Positions 54,170-63,042 of a DNA stretch of 64,000 nt are shown in pieces. This DNA is from Streptomyces sp. 35G-GA-8 (GTDB taxonomy: Bacteria > Actinomycetota > Actinomycetes > Streptomycetales > Streptomycetaceae). Both the position numbers and the translations under genes were made by a program. The notes beneath the pieces are model-generated. The model was not told where the DNA came from. It saw nothing but the letters and a program-made list of their open reading frames with translations, and did no database searches. The stretch is taken from NCBI RefSeq assembly GCF_023534745.1, contig NZ_JAMHJQ010000023.1, positions 1 through 64,000 on the forward strand, given 5' to 3'. Position 1 is the stretch's first letter; each line of letters opens with the position of its first letter.

Positions 54170-54259
54170 TCCGGTGCGTCCGCTTGCGCGGACAAAAGAG
54201 TCCCAGAGTGATGTTCTCCCGAACGCCTCCTGGTTCACCTCCGCTCGCGCGGAGAGCGC
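54170..54259 (-). CRISPR. solitary divergent repeat-spacer-repeat unit between cas3 and cas8e
   Basis: On the minus strand, 54259-54231 is a near-perfect array 1 repeat (3 differences in 29; hairpin CTCCGC-GCGA-GCGGAG, handle nearly intact). After a 32-base segment (54230-54199), a second, diverged repeat follows at 54198-54170 with hairpin GTCCGC-GCAA-GCGGAC and tail GCACCGG. The two hairpins are exactly 61 bases apart, the array period. The stem of the second is fully paired although its sequence has changed, which suggests the structure is kept. It resembles the psi-repeat units of cas-regulating RNAs (CreR) or CreA antitoxin RNAs. No small toxin frame is evident beside it. Confidence 0.75.
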
Positions 54260-54295
54260 TGACCTTCCCCATTGTGGCCCGTCGACAGGAGCCTG

Positions 54296-55891
54296 ATGCC
54301 CGGCCGTTCGCACAACCTGATCGAAGAGCCGTTATTTCCTGTCCGATGGCGGAGCGGTGCCCGGCTGCCGGGGACGGCTCAGTTACTCCCGGACCGGGTC
54401 GGCTTACGCCAGCTGCTCCTGCGCAGTCATGACATCGCTGGTCTGGCAATCGCGGAGCCGCCCGCCCATTCCGCTGTGCTGCGGATCCTGTACGCGCTGA
54501 CTGCCCGGGTGACGGGACTCGATGAGCGCGGGCCCGGTGACTGGAGCGAGCGCCGGGAAGAGGTGGTGGAGGAAACCCAGTTCGATGAGAGTGGCATCGA
54601 TGCCTATTTCGACCGGTGGGCCGAGCGGTTCTTCCTGTTCGACGAAGATGGTGGCCGGCCCTGGATGCAGGATGCCCGTCTGGTGCAGCAGTGTGACACC
54701 GGCAACACCGCCGGGGTGAACAAGCTGATCGTGACCCGCCCCGCAGGGCAGAATCATTCCTGGTTGTTCCATGCCAGTGACCGGAGTCCTGACCGGCCGA
54801 CGGTGTCGGAGGCGGTGCTGCATCTTCTGGTGTGGCACTACTACGGTCCGGCGGGGCGCTGTTCGTCCCGCGAGGTGGGCGGTGTCAAGAGTGCGAGCGT
54901 GAAGGCGGGGCCGCTGCGTGCCGCTCTTTCCTATCACCCTGAAGGGGACAGCCTTTTCCAGACACTCCTCGCCGGCCTCCCGCAGCCGGACGACATTGTG
55001 CGGCGCGGAAGCGACCTGTGCCCGTGGGAATGGGATGAACTGCCCGATCCCGATGCGGCACCACCCAAGCCAAGTGGCCCCTGTTCGCGGCTGACTGCCT
55101 GCTCGCAGCACGCGCTGCTGCTGGTGCCCGACGAGGACAACCCCGCCTTGGTCCGGGATGCGTTCATCACCTGGGCCTACCGCAATGGACTCATCCCCCG
55201 CGACGACCCCTACCTGATCTGGCAGATCAGCCAGCAGGGCAATCCGTACGCGCGCCCCGCCAACTCGAACCGGGCGCTGTGGCGGGACGTCGACGCGGTG
55301 CTCGGTGACGCGGGTGGCAGTACCCAGGCCCGCAGGCCGGCGGTATTCCGCACGGCCTACGAGGTGTCGGAGACGCTGCGGGTGCGGGCACTGGGTTTCG
55401 AGCAGGATCGCGCACAGGCCAAGGACACCCAGTTCGTCGACGCCTCAACTCCGCCCGTACTGGGACGCGTCGAAGAGGACCTGCCGCGGACGGCAGCCGC
55501 GGTCAAACGCTTGCGCCAGCTCGGTGAGCTTTACGGGCAGCGCCTGGACCGCGCCGTGAGACGGGCGTGGGCCCTGCACGTCGCTGACGCCAAGGCCGAC
55601 GGCAGCACGTGGGCCGGCTCGGCCGGTGCCCGTTACTGGCCCCTGGCCGAGGCCGAGTTCTGGGACCGCTTCCGGCGCCTGGACCGCGCACCCGACGCCC
55701 TAGACGTCGGACTGGAAGTGAACGACGCCCGCCAGGCGTTTCTTCGGTCGGCGGAGCAAACGTACGAGGCCGTCACCACGTCCGTTACCCACACCAAGCG
55801 GGGCGCCAGGGCCGTCAGCACCGCACGGATCGAGCTGTACGGCGGGCGGCGCCAGAAGCCCTCGGCCAAGTCGAAGGAGACAACGGCATGA
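54296..55891 (+). CDS. cas8e: Cas8e/Cse1, Cascade large subunit
   Basis: 531 residues from ATG 54296 (AGGAG upstream). SHNLIEEPLFPVRW at the N-terminus and RSHDIAGLAIAEPPAHSAVL are Cse1 signatures, followed by QFDESGIDAYFDRWAERFFL. Cas8e recognises the PAM and recruits Cas3. The 3' end overlaps cse2 (ATGA). Expression may be governed by the mini-array located in its 5' region. Confidence 0.95.
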   Translation: MPGRSHNLIEEPLFPVRWRSGARLPGTAQLLPDRVGLRQLLLRSHDIAGLAIAEPPAHSAVLRILYALTARVTGLDERGPGDWSERREEVVEETQFDESGIDAYFDRWAERFFLFDEDGGRPWMQDARLVQQCDTGNTAGVNKLIVTRPAGQNHSWLFHASDRSPDRPTVSEAVLHLLVWHYYGPAGRCSSREVGGVKSASVKAGPLRAALSYHPEGDSLFQTLLAGLPQPDDIVRRGSDLCPWEWDELPDPDAAPPKPSGPCSRLTACSQHALLLVPDEDNPALVRDAFITWAYRNGLIPRDDPYLIWQISQQGNPYARPANSNRALWRDVDAVLGDAGGSTQARRPAVFRTAYEVSETLRVRALGFEQDRAQAKDTQFVDASTPPVLGRVEEDLPRTAAAVKRLRQLGELYGQRLDRAVRRAWALHVADAKADGSTWAGSAGARYWPLAEAEFWDRFRRLDRAPDALDVGLEVNDARQAFLRSAEQTYEAVTTSVTHTKRGARAVSTARIELYGGRRQKPSAKSKETTA

Positions 55892-56628
55892 CGGAGAACA
55901 CCGCCCGCCCCGCACCCGCGGACAGCTCTGCGGCCAAGCCCGCGCACTTCCGCGCCTTCACTCGATGGGTGACAGGAGTGTGCTCCGACCCCGGTGCCCG
56001 GGCAGCCCTGCGCACAGGAGTACGCCGCGACCTCGATCACGTCCGGCCCATGCACCGTCTCGTGGCCCCTTGGCTGCCGACGGGCCGGCATCTCCCCGAA
56101 TCCGAGGAGCGGGCCTACTACCTCATCGCCGCGATGATCGCCGACCAGCCCCGGCACTCTTTCGCCGCCGGCCCGGATGACGATGGCCTCGACGAGGACG
56201 GTGAGCTGGTAATGACGAACGGTCAGCACCCCCTGCCCGAGGACACGCCGAACGCCCAGGCCCTCCAGCAGGACCGCAGACAGGGCACCAGCCTCGGAGC
56301 CGCGTTCGCCCAGGCCGTTGTCAAGTCGCCCGGCCGCGAAGGGGAGATGCGTGAATCTTCGGCCGAGACGCGCCTGAACCTCCTCACCCGACAGAGCGTC
56401 AACGGGCTGTTCCGGCACCTGCCCGGATCAGTGCGCTACCTGCGCCAAACAGACACCGACATCGACTTCGCGCAGCTCCTCAACGACCTCATCGCCTGGC
56501 CGGCGCGCTCCGGACGCATCTCGCGCCGCTGGCTGCAGGACTACTACCAGCAGCTCAGCAGATCCCAACGCGAGCAGACAGACAAACAGGACGCCGAAGA
56601 ACTCCTGGGTACCGCCCCCAGCGCTTAG
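55888..56628 (+). CDS. cse2: Cse2/CasB, Cascade small subunit
   Basis: 246 residues, coupled to cas8e by ATGA. FTRWVTGVCSDPGARAALRT, HVRPMHRLVAPWLPTGRHLP, SSAETRLNLLTRQSVNGLFR, ARSGRISRRWLQDYYQQLSR: all-helical with conserved basic residues that hold the displaced strand. A disordered acidic insert (DGLDEDGELVMTNGQHPLPE) makes it somewhat longer than the E. coli protein. Confidence 0.94.
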   Translation: MTENTARPAPADSSAAKPAHFRAFTRWVTGVCSDPGARAALRTGVRRDLDHVRPMHRLVAPWLPTGRHLPESEERAYYLIAAMIADQPRHSFAAGPDDDGLDEDGELVMTNGQHPLPEDTPNAQALQQDRRQGTSLGAAFAQAVVKSPGREGEMRESSAETRLNLLTRQSVNGLFRHLPGSVRYLRQTDTDIDFAQLLNDLIAWPARSGRISRRWLQDYYQQLSRSQREQTDKQDAEELLGTAPSA

Positions 56629-56694
56629 CCCGCAGGAACGGCCCCTGTCCCCGCCACCCACCACTCCCGCAGCTCCACACCGAAGGAACCCTTC

Positions 56695-57879
56695 ATGACC
56701 TCCGCACCCGCCCGCTTCATCGACGTCCACATCCTGCACTGTGTCCCGTACGCCAACCTCAACCGGGACGACACAAACTCCGTCAAAACCGTGCAGTACG
56801 GCAACGTGATGCGCACCCGCGTCAGTAGCCAGTGCTGGAAGCGGGCCACCCGCGAGGAGTTCCAGCAGCGCATCGGCCAAGCCGCCCTGCGTACCCGCCG
56901 TATCGGCGAACGCGTCGCCAGGGCGCTGGAGGGCCGCGGCTGGCCCGCGGGCCTCGCCCTGCGCGCCGGCGGACACATCGCTGCGGGCAGCAGCATCAAA
57001 TTCGAGCTCGCGAAAGACAAGAAAGACACCAAGCAGATCGTCCCGAACCAGGTCCTGACCAACGCCATGGTCTACGTCCCCGAACCGGCCGTCACCGAAC
57101 TCGCCGACCTCGCCGAGGAACACCGCGAGGTCCTGGAAGCGGCCAAGGACATCAAAAAGCCCTCCGACAAGAGCGCACTGCCCCAGGACCGGATCGAGGC
57201 GATCCTGCGCACCCGCAACGGTGTGATCAATCTCTTCGGCCGGATGCTGGCCGAGGTCGACAACGCCGGCGTCGACGGCGCCGTCCAGGTCGCCCACGCG
57301 CTCACCACACACGCCACCGATGTCGAACTCGACTACTTCAGCGCGGTGGACGACATCACCGCCGCCTGGCAGGACTCCACCGGCAGCGGCCACATGGGAC
57401 ACACGGAATACAGCTCCGGCACCTTCTACCGCTACGCCACCGTCGACCTGCGCGACCTCGCACTCAACATCGGCGACGACCCCAAAGCCGCTCACGAACT
57501 GACCAGTGCCTTCCTCGCCGCATTCATCGAATCCCTCCCCCAGGCCAAGAAGAACTCCACCGCACCCCACACCCCGCCGAGCCTCGTCCACCTCGCCGTG
57601 CGAACCGACCGCCCACTCTCTTACGCCGGAGCGTTCGAACAGCCCGTCCGCGCCGGCACCGAAGGCGGCTTCACCTCTCCCTCCGCCAACCACCTCGCCC
57701 GCTACGCCCGCGCCGTCAACACCATGCTCGGCACCAACCGCATCCTCACCGCCGGCTGGACCAGCCTGGACACCAACGACCTCCAGGACCTCGGCACCCG
57801 CCACCGCGCACTCGACGACCTCATCACCACCACCGTGAACAGCGCACTAGCCCGCACCACAGCAAAGGCCCACGCGTGA
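56695..57879 (+). CDS. cas7e: Cas7e/Cse4, Cascade backbone
   Basis: 394 residues, ATG with AAGGA upstream, 66 bases after cse2. FIDVHILHCVPYANLNRDDT, VQYGNVMRTRVSSQCWKRAT (R-V-S-S-Q surface typical of Cas7e), RTRNGVINLFGRMLAEVDN and GTFYRYATVDL. Six copies coat the crRNA guide. Overlaps cas5e by GTGA. Confidence 0.96.
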   Translation: MTSAPARFIDVHILHCVPYANLNRDDTNSVKTVQYGNVMRTRVSSQCWKRATREEFQQRIGQAALRTRRIGERVARALEGRGWPAGLALRAGGHIAAGSSIKFELAKDKKDTKQIVPNQVLTNAMVYVPEPAVTELADLAEEHREVLEAAKDIKKPSDKSALPQDRIEAILRTRNGVINLFGRMLAEVDNAGVDGAVQVAHALTTHATDVELDYFSAVDDITAAWQDSTGSGHMGHTEYSSGTFYRYATVDLRDLALNIGDDPKAAHELTSAFLAAFIESLPQAKKNSTAPHTPPSLVHLAVRTDRPLSYAGAFEQPVRAGTEGGFTSPSANHLARYARAVNTMLGTNRILTAGWTSLDTNDLQDLGTRHRALDDLITTTVNSALARTTAKAHA

Positions 57880-58742
57880 ACAGCCACACCGCCCCAGCAC
57901 CCCGCCCCGGACTGCTGCTGCGCCTGAGCGGACCGCTGCAGTCCTGGGGCGAACGAAGCCACTTCAACGACCGCGACACCGCCCCCTTCCCCACCCGCTC
58001 CGGCGTCATCGGACTGCTCAGCTCCGCACTCGGACGGCACCGGAACACATCACCGGCCGACCTCACCCACCTGTCCATCACCGTGCGCACCGACCGACCC
58101 GGCGTACTCCTGCGCGACCTGCACACCGTGGGCGGCGGCCTGCCCCCCAAAGCGACCGTCTCCACCGCCGAAGGCAAAAAGCGCAGCGCAGACACCAGCA
58201 CCGTCATCACCCACCGCACCTACCTGGCCGACGCCGCCTTCACCATCGCCATCACCACAGCCGCCGGGCCGAACCAGACGGGCGAGGGCGCGGACACAGC
58301 ACTGCTGGACCTATGTGCCCGTGCCCTCAACACCCCGCAATGGCCCCTGTACCTCGGGCGGCGATCATGCCCGCCCGAAGGCCCCCTCCTCCTCGGCCGC
58401 AGCAACGACGCCCTGCACCACCTGATCCACCTGCCCCTGGCCGCAACGGGACCCCACCCGCGGGGCGTCGAGTTCCTCTCCGATCGTCCACTGGACCAAC
58501 TCCCTGTCCCTCAGGAGCTGATCACCCCCGACTCCCCGGACGGCGCCCACCCCACGAGCCAGGCCAACGACGAACCCGTCACCTTCGACCCGCGCCGCCG
58601 CACCTACCGCGCCCGCCCCCTGTACCGGCGCACCCTCCACCTGCCCCACGCCCAGTACACCGGCCTGGGCACCTCACAGCTGGCCTCGCTCCAGACCTAT
58701 GTGACCGCCCACCTGCACCACCCGGAAGAAAGCGTCCAATGA
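57876..58742 (+). CDS. cas5e: Cas5e, Cascade 5'-handle subunit
   Basis: 288 residues from GTG 57876. LLLRLSGPLQSWGERSHFND is the Cas5 N-terminal signature, followed by PFPTRSGVIGLLSSALGRHR and YLADAAFTIAI. It binds the 8-base handle of the crRNA (GUGAACCG or GUGAGUCG here). The longer C-terminal part, with RRRTYRARPLYRR, is basic. Ends in an ATGA overlap with cas6e. Confidence 0.95.
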   Translation: MNSHTAPAPRPGLLLRLSGPLQSWGERSHFNDRDTAPFPTRSGVIGLLSSALGRHRNTSPADLTHLSITVRTDRPGVLLRDLHTVGGGLPPKATVSTAEGKKRSADTSTVITHRTYLADAAFTIAITTAAGPNQTGEGADTALLDLCARALNTPQWPLYLGRRSCPPEGPLLLGRSNDALHHLIHLPLAATGPHPRGVEFLSDRPLDQLPVPQELITPDSPDGAHPTSQANDEPVTFDPRRRTYRARPLYRRTLHLPHAQYTGLGTSQLASLQTYVTAHLHHPEESVQ

Positions 58743-59413
58743 CCGTATGGCTCACCCGCATCATCCCCGACATGCGCCACCCCCAGGCCCGCCGCGATAC
58801 CACCGGCGACGCACTCGGCCAGGGCCTGCACCGACGCCTCATGACACTGTTCCCCACCAACGCCGGCCCTGACCCCCGAGCCCGATTCGGGGTTCTCTTC
58901 CGCGCCGAGGACACCCCCACCGGACTCCACATTCTCCTGCAGAGCCTCTACGAACCCGATCTCACCGCCCTGCCCGACGGCTACGGCACCTCCCGCACCC
59001 GCCCCCTCGACACCCTCCTGAACGCCCTGCGTCCCGGCCTGACCATCCGCCACCGCTGCATCGCCAACGCCGTCCGCAAACCCGGAGCCACCACCCGCGA
59101 CCTGTACAACCTCCCCGCCGTCGTCCCCCTGCACGGCCCCGCCGCAAACAGCTGGTGGGAACGCCAGGCCGAAGCCGCCGGACTCAAACCCCTCAGCACC
59201 GACTCCCACCCCCTCGACGCCGCCGGCGGACGACACGGCCCCCGCAACAACCCCTCCCGCAAGAAAGTCCGACACGCCCGCACCCGCTTCGACGGCACCG
59301 CCGCCATCATCGACGCCGACCTCCTGCGCGCAAAAATCACCGAAGGCATCGGCCGCGGCAAAGCCTACGGCTGCGGCCTGCTCACCATCGCCCCCGCCAG
59401 GACCCCGCAATGA
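58739..59413 (+). CDS. cas6e: Cas6e, crRNA-processing endonuclease
   Basis: 224 residues from ATG 58739. WLTRIIPDMRHPQARRDT, then DALGQGLHRRLMTLFP with the likely catalytic His in GLHRRLM, FGVLFRAED, and the C-terminal Gly-rich loop GIGRGKAYGCGLLTIAP. It should cut both repeat types 3' of the 6-bp stem, because the hairpins have the same stem and loop length. Coupled to cas5e and cas1. Confidence 0.95.
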   Translation: MTVWLTRIIPDMRHPQARRDTTGDALGQGLHRRLMTLFPTNAGPDPRARFGVLFRAEDTPTGLHILLQSLYEPDLTALPDGYGTSRTRPLDTLLNALRPGLTIRHRCIANAVRKPGATTRDLYNLPAVVPLHGPAANSWWERQAEAAGLKPLSTDSHPLDAAGGRHGPRNNPSRKKVRHARTRFDGTAAIIDADLLRAKITEGIGRGKAYGCGLLTIAPARTPQ

Positions 59414-60384
59414 ACTCACCCACCACCCCCAGCAACGCAAGACGCCGTCTCGCCGCCCCCACCGTCGCCATGCTCCCCCGCATCGCCGACTCCCTGTCGT
59501 TCCTCTACCTCGACATCGTCCGCATCCACCAGGACGACACCGGTGTATGCGCCGAGATCACCAGCGAAAAACGCGGCACCGAAACCGTCTACTTACCCAC
59601 CGCCGCTCTCAGCTGCGTCCTCCTGGGCCCCGGCACCTCCATCACCGCCCGCGCCCTCGCCACCTTCGCCCGCCACGGCACCACCATCCTGACCACCGGC
59701 TCCGGCGGCGTGCGCTGCTACTCCGCCACCCTCCCCGACTCACTGACCACCACCTGGCTCGAAAAACAGACCCGCGCTTGGGCGGACGACACCCAACGCC
59801 TCACCGTGGCCACCGCCATGTACAAAAAACGCTTCGGAACCCTCCCCGGCCCCGCCCCCACCCTCGACCATCTCCGCGGGTTCGAAGGACAACGCGTCAA
59901 GGCCCACTACCAACTCCTGGCGAAGCAATACAAAATCGGCCGCTTCAGGCGCACTTACGACCCCGCCACCTGGGACGAACAAGACCCCGTCAACCTCGCC
60001 CTCTCCTCGGCCAACACCTGCCTCTACGGCATCGTCCACGCCGCAATCCTGGCCCTCGGCTGCTCCCCCGCCCTCGGCTACGTCCACAACGGCAACCAAC
60101 AGGCATTCGTCTACGACATCGCCGACCTCTACAAAGCCGACCTGACCATTCCCCTCGCCTTCTCACTGCACAACTCCACCAGCCCGGAAGCCGAAGCCCG
60201 CCGCTCATTCCGCGACGGACTACGCCTGTTCAAACTTCTCCCCCGCATCGTCGGCGACATCCAGCAACTCCTCGCCCCCGAAACCGACCCCGACATCCCC
60301 GACCCCGAAGAACAACTCGTCGACCTCTGGGACCCCGTCACCGGCGCCATCCCCGGAGGCACCAACCACGCAGCCACCACATGA
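59410..60384 (+). CDS. cas1: Cas1, adaptation integrase (type I-E)
   Basis: 324 residues. Catalytic residues are visible: Glu in RGFEGQRVKAHYQLLAKQY, His in GYVHNGNQQAFVYDIADLYK with Asp in DIADLYK. N-terminal beta domain contains LSFLYLDIVRIHQ. With Cas2 it inserts new spacers at the leader ends. The C-terminal tail is acidic and long. Intact, so adaptation should be possible. Confidence 0.97.
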   Translation: MNSPTTPSNARRRLAAPTVAMLPRIADSLSFLYLDIVRIHQDDTGVCAEITSEKRGTETVYLPTAALSCVLLGPGTSITARALATFARHGTTILTTGSGGVRCYSATLPDSLTTTWLEKQTRAWADDTQRLTVATAMYKKRFGTLPGPAPTLDHLRGFEGQRVKAHYQLLAKQYKIGRFRRTYDPATWDEQDPVNLALSSANTCLYGIVHAAILALGCSPALGYVHNGNQQAFVYDIADLYKADLTIPLAFSLHNSTSPEAEARRSFRDGLRLFKLLPRIVGDIQQLLAPETDPDIPDPEEQLVDLWDPVTGAIPGGTNHAATT

Positions 60385-60410
60385 GCACCACCACCTGAGG
60401 ACACCCGACC

Positions 60411-60722
60411 ATGGCCTCGATGATCGTCCTGTCCGCAACCGCCGTCCCCGACCACCTGCACGGCGCCCTCAGCCGCTGGCTCCTCGAAGTAACACCCGAG
60501 CTCTACATCGGCACCGTCTCCGCCCGCGTACGCGACGAACTATGGAACAGCGTCGCCGCCTGCACAGGCAACGGCATGGCCGTACTGGCCTACCCCGCCA
60601 ACAACGAACAAGGCTTCACCCTGCGCACCGCCGGCACCCGCCGTCGCGAACCACTCGACTTCGACGGCCTCACCCTCATCACCTTCAAGAAAACAAGTCA
60701 AGAAATGGCAAACCCCATATAG
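60411..60722 (+). CDS. cas2: Cas2 (type I-E, CasB-type ferredoxin fold)
   Basis: 103 residues, ATG 26 bases after cas1. MIVLSATAVPDHLHGALSRW, LYIGTVSARVRDELWNSVAA and the C-terminal FDGLTLITFKKTSQEMANP are typical of type I-E Cas2. It is the scaffold of the Cas1-Cas2 integrase. Its last codons run into the leader of array 2, which starts 18 bases later. Confidence 0.94.
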   Translation: MASMIVLSATAVPDHLHGALSRWLLEVTPELYIGTVSARVRDELWNSVAACTGNGMAVLAYPANNEQGFTLRTAGTRRREPLDFDGLTLITFKKTSQEMANPI

Positions 60723-60740
60723 AACCCCAGATCAGGAAGG
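60660..60740 (+). promoter_or_regulatory. leader of CRISPR array 2 overlapping cas2
   Basis: AT-rich by local standards (AAGAAAACAAGTCAAGAAAT, CCCCATATAGAACC) and directly before the first repeat. Its overlap with the cas2 3' end is normal for compact type I-E loci. Confidence 0.5.
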
Positions 60741-61257
60741 GTCCTCTCCGTGCAGGCGGAGGTGAGTCGCTCCGAACCGTCATGCCTTCGGGCGCCGAGC
60801 CGTCCTCTCCGTGCAGGCGGAGGTGAGTCGCCCGATATGGGAATGACGAAATTCAACCTGCGGTCCTCTCCGTGCAGGCGGAGGTGAGTCGCCGAAGGAC
60901 TGCCTCGCGCGGAACCCGTCGACGTCCTCTCCGTGCAGGCGGAGGTGAGTCGATGATGTCGTCGAGGTGTCTTCGGAGCATGACGTCCTCTCCGTGCAGG
61001 CGGAGGTGAGTCGATGATGTCGTCGAGGTGTCTTCGGAGCATGACGTCCTCTCCGTGCAGGCGGAGGTGAGTCGCTCAGCGCGCCGCGCGTCCGGCCCTG
61101 CGCCTTGTCCTCTCCGTGCAGGCGGAGGTGAGTCTCAGCAGCATCCGCAGACGTCGGAGTCTGCGGAGTCCTCTCCGTGCAGGCGGAGGTGAGTCGTCGT
61201 GGTCGTCACGGCCGCACATGGCCGCCGCGTCCTCTCCGTGCAGGCGGAGGTGGCTTT
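60741..61257 (+). CRISPR. type I-E CRISPR array 2: 9 repeats, 8 spacers, distal end truncated
   Basis: 29-base repeats at 60741, 60802, 60863, 60924, 60985, 61046, 61107, 61168 and 61229, 32-base spacers. Repeat begins GTCCTCTCC, folds CTCCGT-GCAG-GCGGAG (with one T-G pair) and ends GTGAGTCG. It differs from the array 1 repeat at 7 of 29 positions, mostly as paired or handle changes. Spacers 60953-60984 and 61014-61045 are identical. The repeat at 61107 ends in T, and the last one loses homology after GGAGGTG, where the IS21-type element begins. Confidence 0.96.
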
Positions 61258-61395
61258 ATTCACCAGTAGTGCCGTCGGTTGTTCACGGGTTTGGGAGGCA
61301 CCCAGATCCACGGTCGGGTGATGTTCACGAGTTTTAACAGCACTGGGGTACTCGCCAGGGCAGCATCGGGGTGCTCCTGGTGAAAGGTCCTGGTC

Positions 61396-63042
61396 ATGCC
61401 GCAGATGTCCAAGGTCGAGCTGTACGCGGCGATCCGGCGTGATCACCGTGCCGGCATGAAGATGCGCCAGATTGAGCGCAAGTACAACGTGTCGTGGCGG
61501 AGGGTCAAGAAGGCCGTGGACTCGGTCTGGCCGGAGCCCCGGAAGAAGCTGCCGCCGCGGCGGACTGCGCTGGATCCGTACAAGCCGGTGATCGACGAGA
61601 TGCTGCGGACGGACCTCGACGCGCCGCGCAAGCAGCGGCATACGATCACGAGGATCTTCCACCGGCTCGTCGAGGAGCACGGCGCCGATGTGTCCTACCA
61701 GATGGTCCGGCGCTACGTCTCCGACCGGAAGCCGGAGATCCTCGCAGCCTCGGGCAAGGCCCCGATGGAAGCGTTCGTGCCGCAGACCCACCTGCCCGGC
61801 CACGAGGCAGAAGTCGACTTCGGTGACGTGACCGTGCGTCTGGCTGGCGAGTTGGTGACCTGCTATTTGTTCTCGCTCCGCCTGTCCTACTCAGGCAAAG
61901 CCGTCCACCGGGTCTTCGCCTCTTGCGGCCAGGAAGCTTTCTTCGAAGGGCACGTGCACGCGCTTCGAACGCTGGGCGGCGTCCCTCGAAGCAAGATCCG
62001 CTACGACAACCTGAAGTCGGCCGTCGCCCAGGTGCTGGGACTCAACCGGGCCCGGGTGGAGACCGACCGGTGGATCGCCTTTCGCTCGCACTTCAACATC
62101 GAGAGCTTCTACTGCCGGCCCGGAATCGAAGGTGCCCACGAGAAGGGCGGGGTCGAAGGGATGATCGGCTACTTCCGCCGCAACCACTTCACGCCGGTCC
62201 CGGAAGTCGATTCCCTCGCCGAGCTGAACGAGCTGGTCGACCAGTGGGACCTGCACGACGGGCACCGGAGGATCGGTTCGCGACCGCGGACCGTCGACGA
62301 GTACTTCGCCATCGAGCAGCCGCTGCTGATGCCGCTGCCAGAGGAGCCGTTCGAGACCGGCCGGCTGTTCACGCCGCGCGTCGACCGCTACAGCCAGATC
62401 GCCGTCCGCACCAACCGCTATTCGGTCCCGACCCGCCTGATCGGCAAGCGGGTGCGGGTCGTTCTGCACGCCTCCCACCTGGTGGTTTACGACAGGAACG
62501 TCGAGGCGGCCCGGCACGAGAGGCTGATCGCGAAGGGCGGCTGCCGCCTGGACCTGGACCACTACCTCGAAGCCCTCATCCGCAAGCCGGGCGCTTTCCC
62601 CGGTGCCACGGCCCTGGAACAGGCGCGTTCAGCGGGCAAGTTCACCCCGGTCCACGACGCCTGGTGGGCCCAGGCCCGCAAGGTCCACGGCGAGCGGGAC
62701 GGCACCCGGGCGCTGATCGAAGTCCTGCTGCTGAACCGGCATCTCGCCCACGAGCATGTGGTCGCGGGGCTGGCCACCGCGCTGCGGGCCGGCGCCCTGA
62801 CCGCCGATGCCGTTGCGCTGGAGGCCCGCAAGGCCGCCCAGGCGGAGGACGAGCCAACCGTTGGCGCATCCGTCCCGGGGCTGCCCGGCGAGACGCCGGC
62901 GAGCGTCACGTCGCTGCACGAGTGGCGCCTCGCGCATCTCCCGCCGGACACCAGGCCGCTGCCGTCGGTGACCCCCTACGACCAACTGCTCCGACGCCGC
63001 CGCATCAGCGGCAGCGACCACCATGAGGGAGAAGCCCAGTGA
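61396..63042 (+). CDS. istA: IstA transposase, IS21 family
   Basis: 548 residues. N-terminal HTH (GMKMRQIERKYNVSWRRVKK), then the DDE core: HEAEVDFGDVTV (first Asp), IRYDNLKSAV (second Asp) and AHEKGGVEGMIGYFRRN (Glu). The C-terminal half contains TNRYSVPTRLIGKRVRVVLH. All catalytic residues are present and the frame is complete. Overlaps istB by GTGA. Confidence 0.95.
   Translation: MPQMSKVELYAAIRRDHRAGMKMRQIERKYNVSWRRVKKAVDSVWPEPRKKLPPRRTALDPYKPVIDEMLRTDLDAPRKQRHTITRIFHRLVEEHGADVSYQMVRRYVSDRKPEILAASGKAPMEAFVPQTHLPGHEAEVDFGDVTVRLAGELVTCYLFSLRLSYSGKAVHRVFASCGQEAFFEGHVHALRTLGGVPRSKIRYDNLKSAVAQVLGLNRARVETDRWIAFRSHFNIESFYCRPGIEGAHEKGGVEGMIGYFRRNHFTPVPEVDSLAELNELVDQWDLHDGHRRIGSRPRTVDEYFAIEQPLLMPLPEEPFETGRLFTPRVDRYSQIAVRTNRYSVPTRLIGKRVRVVLHASHLVVYDRNVEAARHERLIAKGGCRLDLDHYLEALIRKPGAFPGATALEQARSAGKFTPVHDAWWAQARKVHGERDGTRALIEVLLLNRHLAHEHVVAGLATALRAGALTADAVALEARKAAQAEDEPTVGASVPGLPGETPASVTSLHEWRLAHLPPDTRPLPSVTPYDQLLRRRRISGSDHHEGEAQ

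Noticed and set aside
54163-54432. Small plus-strand frame starting GTG 54163 as a CreT-like toxin
   Set aside because: It runs through the mini-array hairpins and into cas8e out of frame, with no ribosome binding site and no hydrophobic or rare-codon toxin character.
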